Part shown: positions 8,765-16,876 of the stretch, in pieces
Layout of the letters: each line of letters begins with the position of its first letter
How positions within the stretch are numbered: position 1 is the stretch's first letter
NCBI RefSeq assembly: GCF_938030815.1
Contig: NZ_CALHII010000148.1
Span: 1 to 41,594 of the forward strand
Source: an uncultured Campylobacter sp.
Lineage (GTDB): Bacteria; Campylobacterota; Campylobacteria; Campylobacterales; Campylobacteraceae
Length of the DNA stretch: 41,594 bases
Reading direction: 5' to 3'
Notes under the pieces: generated by a model
Told to the model about the DNA's origin: nothing
The model's input: the letters and a program-made list of their open reading frames with translations, nothing else
Database searches by the model: none
Position numbers and translations under genes: made by a program

Positions 8765-8959
8765 AAAAAACCCAAGTGAGCGTTGCGTAAAAAGAATCGG
8801 CTCAAACAAAGCCAATCTTGCAACTAGGAAAAATCTCTAGGTCGCAACCCGTAACTTTAAAAAAGCTCGAGCCGAGCCGCGTCACACGGACCTCTCACGT
8901 CGTCGCTTATACAAATATGTTGAACCCTCATATAAAACGCTCTCGCTTCACCCAGGCTT
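8765..8959 (-). ncRNA. ssrS: 6S RNA candidate upstream of purD
   Basis: A promoter (TATAAT, 8972-8967) starts an RNA near 8959 that ends in a T6 run (8770-8765). The two ends pair: CCTGGGTGA..GCG..GCG at the 5' end with CGC..CGC..TCACTTGGG at the 3' end, interrupted only by small bulges and GU pairs. Inside, CGGCTC pairs with GAGCCG, and an apical hairpin forms from TTGCGACcTAG and CTAGTTGCAA. A roughly 195-nt, almost fully folded rod with internal loops fits 6S RNA, the RNA polymerase-sigma70 decoy. From memory, epsilonproteobacterial 6S RNA is encoded just upstream of purD. No coding potential is seen. The alternative is a purD leader regulatory element. Confidence 0.6.
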
Positions 8960-8966
8960 AGGCAAA

Positions 8967-8972
8967 ATTATA
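8967..8972 (-). promoter_or_regulatory. -10 box for the 6S RNA candidate / purD
   Basis: The minus strand reads GACTATAATTTTGCC with a perfect TATAAT, giving a start about seven bases on (near 8959). The AT-rich upstream part lies within the end of hemD. No separate promoter is seen between the T-run at 8765 and purD, so this one probably serves both. Confidence 0.6.
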
Positions 8973-8989
8973 GTCTAAATTTGCTTAAA

Positions 8990-9622
8990 CTATGGCAAAA
9001 GCGCCAGATCGACGCAGGATTTTATCGACATTCTTTCGCAGATTATCGGCTCGCAAAGCTCGCTCAAAACGCTCGCCGTCGTCCTACCGATACAGATCGC
9101 CTTATAGCCCCCGTCCCAGCCGAAATTTGTGGTAAAGCCGCGAACGTTCTTAGGCGAGGTAAAAATCAGCGTGCTGCCTTGCGGCGGTTTTGCGGTAGCA
9201 GGCAGACTAAGGACGCAATTTTCGTAGGCGATCACGCTTTGCAGCCGCACGCCGGCGCTAGATAGAATTTGCTCCAGCTTCGATACCGTTTCGCGCGCGC
9301 GCAGATACAGCGCGTCTGCGCCTTGCAAGAGCGGCGCGATCTCGGCGGCAAACTCATTTCCGTGTCCGTGTCGCGCCACAAAAATATCGCGAAATCCAAA
9401 CTCGCGCGCGGCCGCAGCGCACGGCTCGCCGATAGCGTAAACGGGCGTATCTAAATCAAGAGAAATTTCATTAAATTTTATCGCCGCCACTGCGTTTTTG
9501 GAGGTAAAAATTAGCGCGCCCGTCTGCGCGGGCAGGCTAAATTTGAGGAATTTTATCTCGCAAACCGCAAGCTGCCTCACCTGCGGATGCTCAAATCTCG
9601 TATTGGACACTAGATATATCAA
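8990..9622 (-). CDS. hemD: Uroporphyrinogen-III synthase
   Basis: HemD cyclises hydroxymethylbilane to uroporphyrinogen III in heme synthesis. The family is poorly conserved. Here the supporting pieces are LIFTSKNAVAAIKF (about residues 37-50), the VYAIGEPCAAAAREFGF segment, LYLRARETVSKLEQIL, and near the C-terminus TLIFTSPKNVRGF and AICIGRTTASVLSEL. Two similar Rossmann-like halves of about 100 residues fit HemD. I place the start at TTG 9622 (MIYLVSNTRFEHPQ) because GGAGG lies five bases before it; the ATG four codons upstream (9634) has no ribosome binding site. It appears to be transcribed alone. Confidence 0.8.
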   Translation of the reverse strand: MIYLVSNTRFEHPQVRQLAVCEIKFLKFSLPAQTGALIFTSKNAVAAIKFNEISLDLDTPVYAIGEPCAAAAREFGFRDIFVARHGHGNEFAAEIAPLLQGADALYLRARETVSKLEQILSSAGVRLQSVIAYENCVLSLPATAKPPQGSTLIFTSPKNVRGFTTNFGWDGGYKAICIGRTTASVLSELCEPIICERMSIKSCVDLALLP

Positions 9623-10098
9623 AACGCCCTCCATGTTTAAATTTGCTTCGATTAAATTCCGCTCTCGAAAAAATCCGATCCGCCGTCATTAATCTTTGAG
9701 TTTAAAATTTAATTCTGCTCCGTACCGCCCTCGGCACCGATTAAAACCCGCGCGCAAAGCCTGCTCGCGCTTTCTAGCTGCACTTGGGTAACCTAGCGGC
9801 GGCACGCTTTTTAAAATTTTATCTCGCAGGCGAAGCGTCAAATTTAAATTCATCGCTTTGCGCGAGCCCTGTTTTTAAAATTTTATTTCGCAGACTGCGA
9901 CTGAAATTTCAAAATCTCGTCACAAAGCCCGTTCCGCACACAGCTAACACGCCACCGCTTGCCAATCCCGCCCAGCCCGTGTATGTGCCCACACAGATCG
10001 TCGAGCTCGCCGAATCTTAAAATTTAAAGCTGCGGCTACGAAATTTCAAAGCTACGAGCGCTAAATTTTAAAATTTCGCCGCTCTTAGCCCCTTAAAT
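9623..10098. other. Gap without a recognisable gene; short direct repeat
   Basis: A plus-strand open frame exists at 9784-10020, but it has no ribosome binding site and its composition is that of AT/GC block repeats, so I do not call it. The gap contains a direct repeat (9808-9829 and 9872-9893) and a palindrome AAATTTTAAAATTT at 10063-10076. Both flanking genes are on the minus strand, so the argH terminator and the hemD promoter should lie here; neither is clear. Confidence 0.5.
9808..9893. repeat. 22-bp direct repeat pair
   Basis: The element at 9808-9829 (T5 A4 T4, then ATCTCGCAG) recurs at 9872-9893 with one mismatch. The spacing is 64 bp start to start. It is intergenic, and no function is evident. 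Confidence 0.6.
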
Positions 10099-11481
10099 TT
10101 AGCCTTTCAGCCACTTGTTCAAAATTTCAATCTGCGCTGCAACGCTCTCATTCGCCGTGCCTCCTTGCGACTTACGCGCCTGCTTAGAAGCGTTTAGATC
10201 AAGAAATTTAACCGCACCCGCGTCCAAGCTTTCATCCACGCCTGCAAGCTGCTGCGCATTTAGCTCGCTTAAATCCAGGCCCAAATTTTCAGCATACGCC
10301 ACAGCCTTGCCTGTGATGAAGTGCGCCCGGCGAAACGGCACGTTTTTCTCTCGCACGAGATAGTCCGCCAGATCAGTTGCCGTGAGGTGCCCTCGGCGCG
10401 TCATTGCGAGCATATTTTGCTCGTTAAATTTAGCCGTTTTTAGCATCTGTTTTAAAATTTCAAGGCTAGCAAGCGCGGTGGCGACGCTGTCAAAAACACC
10501 CTCCTTGTCCTCTTGCATGTCCTTATTGTATGCTAGCGGCAAGCCCTTCATCACCGTTAGCAGCGCGACGAGATTACCGTTTACGCGCCCAGTTTTGCCG
10601 CGGATGAGTTCGGCGACGTCGGGGTTTTTCTTCTGCGGCATGATCGAGCTACCCGTGCTGTAGGCATCGCTGATCGTGACAAAGCCAAACTCCTGCGAGC
10701 TCCACAAGATAAGCTCCTCGCACAGGCGCGATGCATGCGTCATCAGCACGCTTACGTTAAACAAAATCTCAAGCGCGAAATCGCGGTCGCTGACGCTATC
10801 CATCGCGTTTGGCGTCACTCCCGCAAACCCGAGCTGCTGCGCGACGAGCTCGCGATTTATCGGATGCGGCGTGCCCGCAAGTGCAGCCGAGCCCAGCGGA
10901 CAGAGATTATTTCGCTCTCGCGAGCTGACAAAGCGCTCGTAGTCGCGGCGAAACATAAACGCGTAAGCTAGCAAATAATAGGCAAGGCTCACGGGTTGGG
11001 CGTGCTGAAGGTGCGTGTAGCCCGGCATCAGCGTGTCTGCGTGCTTACTTACGATATCTCGCAGAGCGGTGATCAACTCACGGATTTTCTCGGCGATCGC
11101 GGCACCACTTTTAAGCACGTAGAGGCGAAAATCAAGCGCGACCTGATCGTTTCTGCTGCGCGCCGTGTGCAGCCTACCGCCAAGATCGCCTCCGATGAGC
11201 TCGCTTAGGCGCTTTTCGACCGCCATGTGAATGTCCTCGTCGGCGGTTTTAAACTCAAATTTACCGCTTTTTATCTCCTCAAACACGGCATCAAGCCCGG
11301 CGACGATCTTTTCGCTCTCGTCAGCCTTTAAAATCCCACAGGCGCCGAGCATCCGAGCGTGCGCCTTGCTGCCTGCGATATCCTCCTGCCAAAGCGTCCT
11401 ATCAAAGCCGATCGAGGCGTTAAACTCCTCCAAAAGCGCCGAACTCGCCTCGCTAAAGCGCCCCTCCCACATTTTTTTCAC
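10099..11481 (-). CDS. argH: Argininosuccinate lyase
   Basis: ArgH splits argininosuccinate into arginine and fumarate, the last step of arginine synthesis, as a cytoplasmic tetramer. With the start at GTG 11481 the protein is 460 residues, the usual size, beginning MKKMWEGRFSEASSALLEEF; AAGGAG lies just upstream. A longer frame with an upstream ATG at 11565 has no binding site and adds an unconserved extension. Motifs are HTARSRNDQVALDFRL (about 110-125), MPGYTHLQHAQPVSLAYY (about 155-172) and the fumarase-superfamily signature GSSIMPQKKNPDVAELIRGK (about 277-296), which holds the catalytic Ser loop. Confidence 0.97.
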   Translation of the reverse strand: MKKMWEGRFSEASSALLEEFNASIGFDRTLWQEDIAGSKAHARMLGACGILKADESEKIVAGLDAVFEEIKSGKFEFKTADEDIHMAVEKRLSELIGGDLGGRLHTARSRNDQVALDFRLYVLKSGAAIAEKIRELITALRDIVSKHADTLMPGYTHLQHAQPVSLAYYLLAYAFMFRRDYERFVSSRERNNLCPLGSAALAGTPHPINRELVAQQLGFAGVTPNAMDSVSDRDFALEILFNVSVLMTHASRLCEELILWSSQEFGFVTISDAYSTGSSIMPQKKNPDVAELIRGKTGRVNGNLVALLTVMKGLPLAYNKDMQEDKEGVFDSVATALASLEILKQMLKTAKFNEQNMLAMTRRGHLTATDLADYLVREKNVPFRRAHFITGKAVAYAENLGLDLSELNAQQLAGVDESLDAGAVKFLDLNASKQARKSQGGTANESVAAQIEILNKWLKG

Positions 11482-11511
11482 GCTCGCTCCTTCGTTTAAA
11501 TTTTCGGTGAT

Positions 11512-11517
11512 TTTATA
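11512..11517 (-). promoter_or_regulatory. Possible -10 box for argH
   Basis: The minus strand reads TTTTATAAAATCACC, with TATAAA about 30 bases before the GTG start. It is AT-rich upstream and there is no clear -35, as is usual in Campylobacter. The surrounding sequence is generally AT-rich, so confidence is low. Confidence 0.35.
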
Positions 11518-11665
11518 AAATTTTAAATCTCGCCGCACAAAATTTATGAGCGAGAAGAAAGGCAAAAGTGCTATAAATTCCTAAAAAATGCGCGCGCCAC
11601 GCTTTCGCACTAAACTTTGGAATTTATTGCACCTTAAACTTAGCGGTTCAAAAGCGCTTGCTGGC

Positions 11666-12295
11666 TTATTCGATCCACTTTACTACGTCATCTATGCTGC
11701 GGCGGATCTTTTGCGGCTGTGGATTTACGCGGTAGCCGAAAGGTACGAGTAGCGCCACGCGGCGATCGTTCCAATCGATGCCTAAAATTTCATTTAGCGC
11801 TGCGCGATCAAAGCCCTCCATTGGGCAGCTGTCGATACCGCGGCTTGCGGCCTCGTTCATCATCGCAAGTGCTGCAAACATGCACTGCGCGTGCGACCAA
11901 TTAAATAGCTCCTCATCGTCGTTGTGAAAATAACCGCTTAAAAAATCTTGATAAAATTTATGCCTGTCGCCGATATATTTGGGCGCTTCATCTTTTTTAC
12001 GCGTAATCATTCGCTCGATATAATCACTTCCTAGCTTTATGTCCTTGATCTTTGCTAAAATCACGACCAGATGTGAGCAAGAGGTGATCTGCGGCTGATT
12101 CCATGATTTTTCGCGGATCTGCTCGCGCAGCGCCTTGTTTTGCACAACCAAAAAGTCCCATTGCTCTAGCCCCGTAGAACTAGGTGCTAAGATGCCCGCC
12201 TGCAAAATAGCGTCGAAATCGGCTTTGCCGATCTTTTTATTCTCGTCAAAAATTTTGCACGCGTGGCGAAATTTCATAATCTCTAAATGTGTCAT
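11666..12295 (-). CDS. Nitroreductase family protein (NfsB-like)
   Basis: This 209-residue FMN-dependent NAD(P)H oxidoreductase starts with ATG after GGAGAG. FMN-binding features are FRHACKIFDENKKI near the N-terminus, ILAPSSTGLEQWDFLVVQ (about residues 34-51) and the C-terminal VALLVPFGYRVNPQPQKIRRS. The internal SRGIDSCPMEGFDRAALNEILGI stretch is typical of NfsB/RdxA-type enzymes. It lies 9 bp after the CgpA-like gene and ends the recA-eno transcript group. The physiological substrate is not readable from sequence; family members reduce quinones and nitroaromatics and can activate metronidazole-type prodrugs. Confidence 0.85.
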   Translation of the reverse strand: MTHLEIMKFRHACKIFDENKKIGKADFDAILQAGILAPSSTGLEQWDFLVVQNKALREQIREKSWNQPQITSCSHLVVILAKIKDIKLGSDYIERMITRKKDEAPKYIGDRHKFYQDFLSGYFHNDDEELFNWSHAQCMFAALAMMNEAASRGIDSCPMEGFDRAALNEILGIDWNDRRVALLVPFGYRVNPQPQKIRRSIDDVVKWIE

Positions 12296-12304
12296 AGTCT
12301 CTCC

Positions 12305-13495
12305 TTAATTAGAATTTTTGTAAATCAAATACCCGCCATCTTTGCGTCTGATGCTGAGGTTACCCTCATGTGAGCGCACGCCGATGCGGTAGTAGCCGTC
12401 CTCTTTGGTGACGTTGATGTCGCTAAAGCCGCCGATATTTACAGCAAAGCTCGCGCCGCTAAGCGGGATCTCTTGGCGCCAAAACTCCGCCTCAAGCGTG
12501 CCCGAAGCATTTGCGTCGGAGCTTTTGAAATCATCTGCGGTGATGAGCTGCACGCTGTCTTTGCGAATGACGAATTTTAGTCCATCGTCAAATTTAAGCG
12601 TCTCTAGCGGTAGCTCCAGGCGCGGCGCGAAGCTAGGCGTGATGCCACTTTGTGAGGCCTGCTTTTGTAAATTTGGATCAGTCGAAGTAACCGAGACGTC
12701 CAGTGCCCTATGTAGCGCGGGTTTGGCGCTAGCGCTTAGCACGAAGTCATCGTGCCAATCAATCGAGCGATTGACATCAACGATCTTTTCGTGCAGGACC
12801 CCGTCGTCGTCCCTATATCGCACAATTAAGCTTTCGATCGTAAGGGCGTCGGAGGGAAGCGCAAAGGTTTGCTGCGTAAAATTTTTAGGCGCGGGAGCAT
12901 TTTGCGACGTGGCGACAGAGCTTTGCGCCGGATTGGAATTTTGCGGAGCAAATTGCGCGTTTTGTTGCATAGTAGAGTCTTGCACCGTAGAATTTTGAGC
13001 TGTAGAATTCTGTGCCGCCTTGAAATTTTGCACTATCGTAGAATTTGGCTCGCTTACTTCCGGCAAGATCGGTAACTCATCAGGAGGCGGAAGCATCGTA
13101 ACTGAAGGCTGCGCAGAAGAGTTTCGTTCCGTTTTTATGGCCTGCGAAGGAGCACCGATGCCCGCTTTGAGCGCAGGAGCTTTTTTTTCGGTCTGCGAGA
13201 GCTGTGCGCTCACAGCTTTTTTGGCGGCGCTTGTTTTGACGCTGGAATTTGCTTCTGCAGCGCTTTTTTGCATTGCTACGGTAGGGCTTTTAGATGTTTC
13301 AGGTTTCATTACAGCTTGCTTTTTAGCGTTTGGGCTTTGTGCACCTGTCTTTGGCTCTTTAATCGCCAAATTGATAGAATTTTGCTCTTTTGCCGCGGCG
13401 ATGCTAGGTTTCGTAGCGTTTGAATTTGCGCCATTTAAATTCTCAGCGTTTAAAAAAGCGCAAAGACCTAAAATTAGCAAAGAAATTTTTCTCAT
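12305..13495 (-). CDS. CgpA-like periplasmic glycoprotein with AMIN-like C-terminus
   Basis: This 396-residue secreted protein has a signal peptide (ISLLILGLCAFLNA, about 4-17), a long Ala/Gln/Ser/Asn/Thr-rich linker (about 20-210) and a folded C-terminal part (about 211-394; LTIESLIVRYRDDDG, LKFVIRKDSVQLI) resembling AMIN-type peptidoglycan or pilus-associated domains. Six perfect bacterial N-glycosylation sequons D/E-X-N-X-S/T are present: EANSS (N83), ERNSS (N125), DVNRS (N242), DANAS (N329), DINVT (N361) and EGNLS (N379). By position after eno and the DivIC-like gene it corresponds to the C. jejuni glycoprotein CgpA. The start ATG overlaps the upstream stop as ATGA. Molecular function is unknown. 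Confidence 0.75.
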   Translation of the reverse strand: MRKISLLILGLCAFLNAENLNGANSNATKPSIAAAKEQNSINLAIKEPKTGAQSPNAKKQAVMKPETSKSPTVAMQKSAAEANSSVKTSAAKKAVSAQLSQTEKKAPALKAGIGAPSQAIKTERNSSAQPSVTMLPPPDELPILPEVSEPNSTIVQNFKAAQNSTAQNSTVQDSTMQQNAQFAPQNSNPAQSSVATSQNAPAPKNFTQQTFALPSDALTIESLIVRYRDDDGVLHEKIVDVNRSIDWHDDFVLSASAKPALHRALDVSVTSTDPNLQKQASQSGITPSFAPRLELPLETLKFDDGLKFVIRKDSVQLITADDFKSSDANASGTLEAEFWRQEIPLSGASFAVNIGGFSDINVTKEDGYYRIGVRSHEGNLSIRRKDGGYLIYKNSN

Positions 13496-14301
13496 TTTTT
13501 AAGGTCCGGATCGAGCGAGCGACGCTCTAAATAAAGCTTTTGCAGCTCGGCGTTTTCCTCTTTTAGCCGCTCGACGTCGGTGAATAAAAACGCCTTTTCT
13601 TTTTGCAGTTGGCGCAGCACCTCAAACGATCGCTTGCCAAATAGCACGTCGCCTACGAAGATGCCTGCAAAAACAACGCAGACGATCAGCGCAAGAGCTG
13701 CAAAAATCTGCTTAAGCGGTGAAAACGGATTGATAAAATTCAGCCGTTCTTTTAAATTTTTACGCTTTTTTAAAGCTTTTTTAGCGGCAGAATCTGCGTT
13801 CTGCGGCATAAAAGAAAATTCTTGCGCAGCAGGATTTATGCCTTGCGCCGCAAAGCCCGTGCCTTGAGAGCCGCGCTCTACGCTCTGAGCCGCAAAACCC
13901 GCGTCGTTTGGAAAGCGGTTTTCTTTCGCGTATAATTCTGCATTCTTTAAATCGCCGCCCCCAATAAATTCCGCGCTGTAAAAGTCCGCGTCTGCTTGCG
14001 CGCTGCCTTCGTAGTTTCCGCTTGCAGCGGAGCTTTTACAACTTAAATTAGAGCTGTCGCCTCCGGCATCAGAGGCAGAGCCTGCTTCGTCTACGCCGTG
14101 TGAGGTTCCGTTGCGATTTTTGCGGAAGCCAGCCCCTACCTCGCTAAAGCCTCCGCCAAAATTTTCATCGTCAAAAAAATCGTCCTCGTCAAAGTCTGCG
14201 TCTGAATATCCGCCTTGCGTGTCCGTATAATCCGCTCCGTCCGCATAGGTGCGTTGCGCGCCGCCTTTTAAGCCCCGCTTGGACCTTTTTTTAAAAAACA
14301 T
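13492..14301 (-). CDS. FtsB/DivIC-like septum protein with long acidic N-terminus
   Basis: This 269-residue protein starts at ATG 14301, one base after the eno stop; a longer frame reading back into eno is rejected. Residues about 20-185 are low-complexity and rich in Gly, Asp, Ser, Asn and Ala (DDFFDDENFGG, AAQ repeats), so probably disordered and cytoplasmic. One membrane helix follows (about 199-222, ALALIVCVVFAGIFVGDVLF). Then comes a short periplasmic coiled coil (VLRQLQKEKAFLFTDVERLK and on to the end). Helix plus coiled coil is the FtsB/DivIC layout of divisome proteins. The usual family length is near 100 residues, so the N-terminal extension is unusual. Confidence 0.65.
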   Translation of the reverse strand: MFFKKRSKRGLKGGAQRTYADGADYTDTQGGYSDADFDEDDFFDDENFGGGFSEVGAGFRKNRNGTSHGVDEAGSASDAGGDSSNLSCKSSAASGNYEGSAQADADFYSAEFIGGGDLKNAELYAKENRFPNDAGFAAQSVERGSQGTGFAAQGINPAAQEFSFMPQNADSAAKKALKKRKNLKERLNFINPFSPLKQIFAALALIVCVVFAGIFVGDVLFGKRSFEVLRQLQKEKAFLFTDVERLKEENAELQKLYLERRSLDPDLKK

Positions 14302-14302
14302 T

Positions 14303-15553
14303 TTAAATTCGGCTTCCCAAAAACTCGTCCGTCTCGCGCTCGATCTCAAGCAGGCGGTTGTATTTGGCGTTGCGTTCGCTTCTTGAGGTTGCGCCCGTTT
14401 TGATTTGGCCCGTATTCATCGCGACGGCGAAGTCCGCGATAAAGCTATCCTCGCTCTCGCCGCTTCTGTGGCTCATCACGCAGCGGTAGCCTTTGCGCTG
14501 CGCTAGGCGGATCGTCTGCATAGTTTGGCTTACGGTGCCGATTTGATTCGGTTTGATTAGGATCGCGTTGCCTACGCCTTTGGCGATGCCTTCGCGCAAA
14601 ATTTTCTCGTTCGTTACAAATAGATCGTCGCCCACAAGCTGCACTTTAGAGCCAAGCTTGCTAGTTAGCTTCGCCCAGCCCGCCCAGTCGTCCTCGCTTA
14701 GGCCGTCTTCGATCGAAAATATCGGATACTTCTCGCAAAGTTGCGCATATCGCTCTATCAGCTCTTCACTGCTAAATTCCTTGCCTTCTAGCTTATATTT
14801 GCCGTTTTCATACAGCTCGCTAGCCGCGACGTCAAGGGCTAGTTTGATCTGCTCGCCCGCTTTGTAGCCAGCTTTTTCGATAGCTTGCATGATGAGTTTG
14901 ATCGGCTCTTCGTTATCGTTTAAATTCGGCGCAAATCCGCCCTCGTCGCCCACCGCCGTGCTGTGACCGGCCGCGTTTAGAAGGCCTTTTAGCGTGTGGT
15001 AAATTTCGCTCGCCGCTCGCAACGCGTCGCTAAATTTATCAAATCCAAACGGCATAATCATAAATTCTTGGAAATCCACGCTGTTGTTCGCGTGCGCGCC
15101 GCCGTTGATGATATTAAACATCGGCACCGGCAGTACGCTAGCGTTTGCGCCGCCTAGGTAGCGATACAAAGGCACGTCAAGGCTCTTTGCCGCCGCGCGC
15201 GCTACCGCCATAGATACGCCAAGCACCGCATTTGCGCCTAAATTTGAGTAATTATCGGTGCCGTCAAGCTCTCTCATCTCATCATCAAGCGCCTTTTGAC
15301 CAAAAGCATCTAGTCCGATCACGGCTTCGGCGATCTGCGAATTTACGTTTTCCACCGCTTTTAGCACGCCCTTGCCGCAGTATCTATCGCCCCCGTCGCG
15401 AAGCTCTAGTGCCTCGCGTTTGCCCGTGCTTGCGCCGCTTGGGACTATCGCGCTTGCTACGGTGCCGTCGCTTAGAGCCACAGTCGCTTTCACGGTCGGG
15501 TTGCCACGGCTATCTAACACCTCTATCGCATAAACATCTTCGATATAAATCAT
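14303..15553 (-). CDS. eno: Enolase
   Basis: Enolase converts 2-phosphoglycerate to phosphoenolpyruvate. The 416-residue length is normal. Motifs are VLDSRGNPTVKATVAL near the N-terminus, VPSGASTGKREALELRDG (about 37-54), GDEGGFAPNL (about 200-209), SIEDGLSEDDWAGW and LVGDDLFVTN (metal ligands Glu and Asp), ILIKPNQIGTVSQT (catalytic Lys, about 330) and SHRSGESEDSFIADFAVA. The ATG shares a base with the recA stop (TAATG), so the genes are translationally coupled. Confidence 0.99.
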   Translation of the reverse strand: MIYIEDVYAIEVLDSRGNPTVKATVALSDGTVASAIVPSGASTGKREALELRDGGDRYCGKGVLKAVENVNSQIAEAVIGLDAFGQKALDDEMRELDGTDNYSNLGANAVLGVSMAVARAAAKSLDVPLYRYLGGANASVLPVPMFNIINGGAHANNSVDFQEFMIMPFGFDKFSDALRAASEIYHTLKGLLNAAGHSTAVGDEGGFAPNLNDNEEPIKLIMQAIEKAGYKAGEQIKLALDVAASELYENGKYKLEGKEFSSEELIERYAQLCEKYPIFSIEDGLSEDDWAGWAKLTSKLGSKVQLVGDDLFVTNEKILREGIAKGVGNAILIKPNQIGTVSQTMQTIRLAQRKGYRCVMSHRSGESEDSFIADFAVAMNTGQIKTGATSRSERNAKYNRLLEIERETDEFLGSRI

Positions 15554-16596
15554 TATTCATCTCCACTTTGTAAATTTTCTTCATCGTCCGCGTCTGCGCT
15601 GAAATTTACGCTACCCATCTGCTCGCGGATCTTTGCAGTGATCTCTTCAGCGACAGCAGGGTTATTCTCTAGATAAATTTTAGCGTTTTCGCGACCTTGA
15701 CCTAGCTTCGTATCGCCGTAGCTGAACCATGCGCCGCTTTTATCGACGATGTCGAGCTTGACGCCGTAATCGATCAGCTCGCCTACTTTGCTGATGCCCT
15801 TGCCGAACATTATGTCAAATTCCGCGATCTTAAACGGCGGCGCCACCTTGTTTTTCACGACTTTGACCTTGGCGCGGTTGCCGATGCTCTCTTCGTTTTG
15901 TTTCAAAGTAGCGATCTTGCGTATGTCGATGCGCACCGAAGCGTAAAATTTAAGCGCATTGCCGCCGGTCGTCGTCTCGGGCGTGCCGTAACCCATCGCG
16001 CCGATCTTCATACGGATTTGGTTGATAAAGATCACCGTCGTATTCATCTTATGCACGACGCCGGCGAGCTTGCGCAGCGCTTGGCTCATAAGTCGCGCCT
16101 GAAGCCCCACATGCTGATCGCCCATATCGCCCTCGATCTCGTTTTTCGGCGTGAGCGCGGCAACGCTATCTACGACGATAAGATCGATCGCGCCGCTTTT
16201 TGCTAGGGTTTCTACGATATCAAGCGCCTGCTCGCCGAAGTCGGGCTGGCTGACGTAGAGATTGTCGGTATCGACGCCTAAATTTGAAGCGTATTTGACG
16301 TCCAGCGCGTGCTCGGCGTCTACAAATGCGCAAATTCCGCCCGCCTTTTGGCACTCGGCGATGATATGAAGCGTAAGCGTCGTCTTACCCGAGCTCTCAG
16401 GCCCGTAAACCTCGATGATACGCCCCTTCGGCACGCCGCCGATGCCAAGCGCGATGTCAAGCCCCACAGAGCCCGTAGAGATGGCGTCTATCGGCTCGAC
16501 CTGCTTATCGCCTAGCCGCACGAGCGTGCCCTTGCCGAAAGCTTTGTCGATCGATTTTAGCGCCGCATCCAGCGTCTTTTTCTTTCCCTCGTCCAT
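15553..16596 (-). CDS. recA: Recombinase RecA
   Basis: RecA forms ATP-dependent filaments on single-stranded DNA for homologous recombination. The chosen start is ATG 16596 (MDEGKKKTLDAALKSIDKAF), six bases after AAGGAA, giving 347 residues; an in-frame ATG eight codons upstream lacks a binding site. Motifs are Walker A GPESSGKTT (about 67-75), LIVVDSVAAL (Walker B), QARLMSQALRKLAG, the L2-loop region GGNALKFYASVRIDIRK, and an acidic C-tail DADDEENLQSGDE. It is the first gene of the recA-eno group. Confidence 0.99.
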   Translation of the reverse strand: MDEGKKKTLDAALKSIDKAFGKGTLVRLGDKQVEPIDAISTGSVGLDIALGIGGVPKGRIIEVYGPESSGKTTLTLHIIAECQKAGGICAFVDAEHALDVKYASNLGVDTDNLYVSQPDFGEQALDIVETLAKSGAIDLIVVDSVAALTPKNEIEGDMGDQHVGLQARLMSQALRKLAGVVHKMNTTVIFINQIRMKIGAMGYGTPETTTGGNALKFYASVRIDIRKIATLKQNEESIGNRAKVKVVKNKVAPPFKIAEFDIMFGKGISKVGELIDYGVKLDIVDKSGAWFSYGDTKLGQGRENAKIYLENNPAVAEEITAKIREQMGSVNFSADADDEENLQSGDE

Positions 16597-16623
16597 GTTT
16601 TTCCTTAAAAATAAATTCACCTG

Positions 16624-16629
16624 ATTTTA
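16624..16629 (-). promoter_or_regulatory. Probable -10 box for recA
   Basis: The minus strand reads TTTGGTAAAATCAGG, with TAAAAT 28 bases before the recA ATG and AT-rich sequence upstream. I see no LexA-like palindrome next to it. Confidence 0.45.
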
Positions 16630-16819
16630 CCAAATTTGAAATGAATTTTTGATTATTTGCCTAAATTCGGCGCGGCATCGGAATTTGAAATTTTTAAGGA
16701 GCGCAAAAGCTCTGCGCGGCAAGCGGAGAGTATTAAATTTAGCCTTTTAAACGGGCTTAATTTTTCACGTTTTTCTTTAGAAATTGCGCATTTTTATGAG
16801 GGCTGTAGCAAAAATTTAC

Positions 16820-16825
16820 TATAAT
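16820..16825 (+). promoter_or_regulatory. -10 box for mqnD
   Basis: The plus strand reads AAATTTACTATAATTTCGC with a perfect TATAAT, placing the start near 16832 and leaving a leader of about 45 bases before mqnD. It is divergent from the recA promoter. Confidence 0.55.
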
Positions 16826-16876
16826 TTCGCAATTTAGCCGCGCGCGAAATTTAAAGCGGAGCAAAAAGGATAAAAT

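Noticed and set aside
8765..8959. The purD leader RNA as SRP RNA, tmRNA or RNase P RNA
   Set aside because: The SRP GGAAGCAGCC-type loop, tmRNA tRNA-like ends and RNase P core motifs are absent; overall rod shape fits 6S RNA better.
9784..10020. 78-codon plus-strand frame between argH and hemD
   Set aside because: No ribosome binding site, low-complexity product, built on intergenic AAAATTTT repeats.
11482..11565. N-terminal extension of argH from an upstream ATG
   Set aside because: No binding site, extension not typical of the family; GTG 11481 with AAGGAG gives normal length.
14302..14349. N-terminal extension of the DivIC-like protein
   Set aside because: It reads through the end of eno in another frame; ATG 14301 directly after the eno stop is more plausible.
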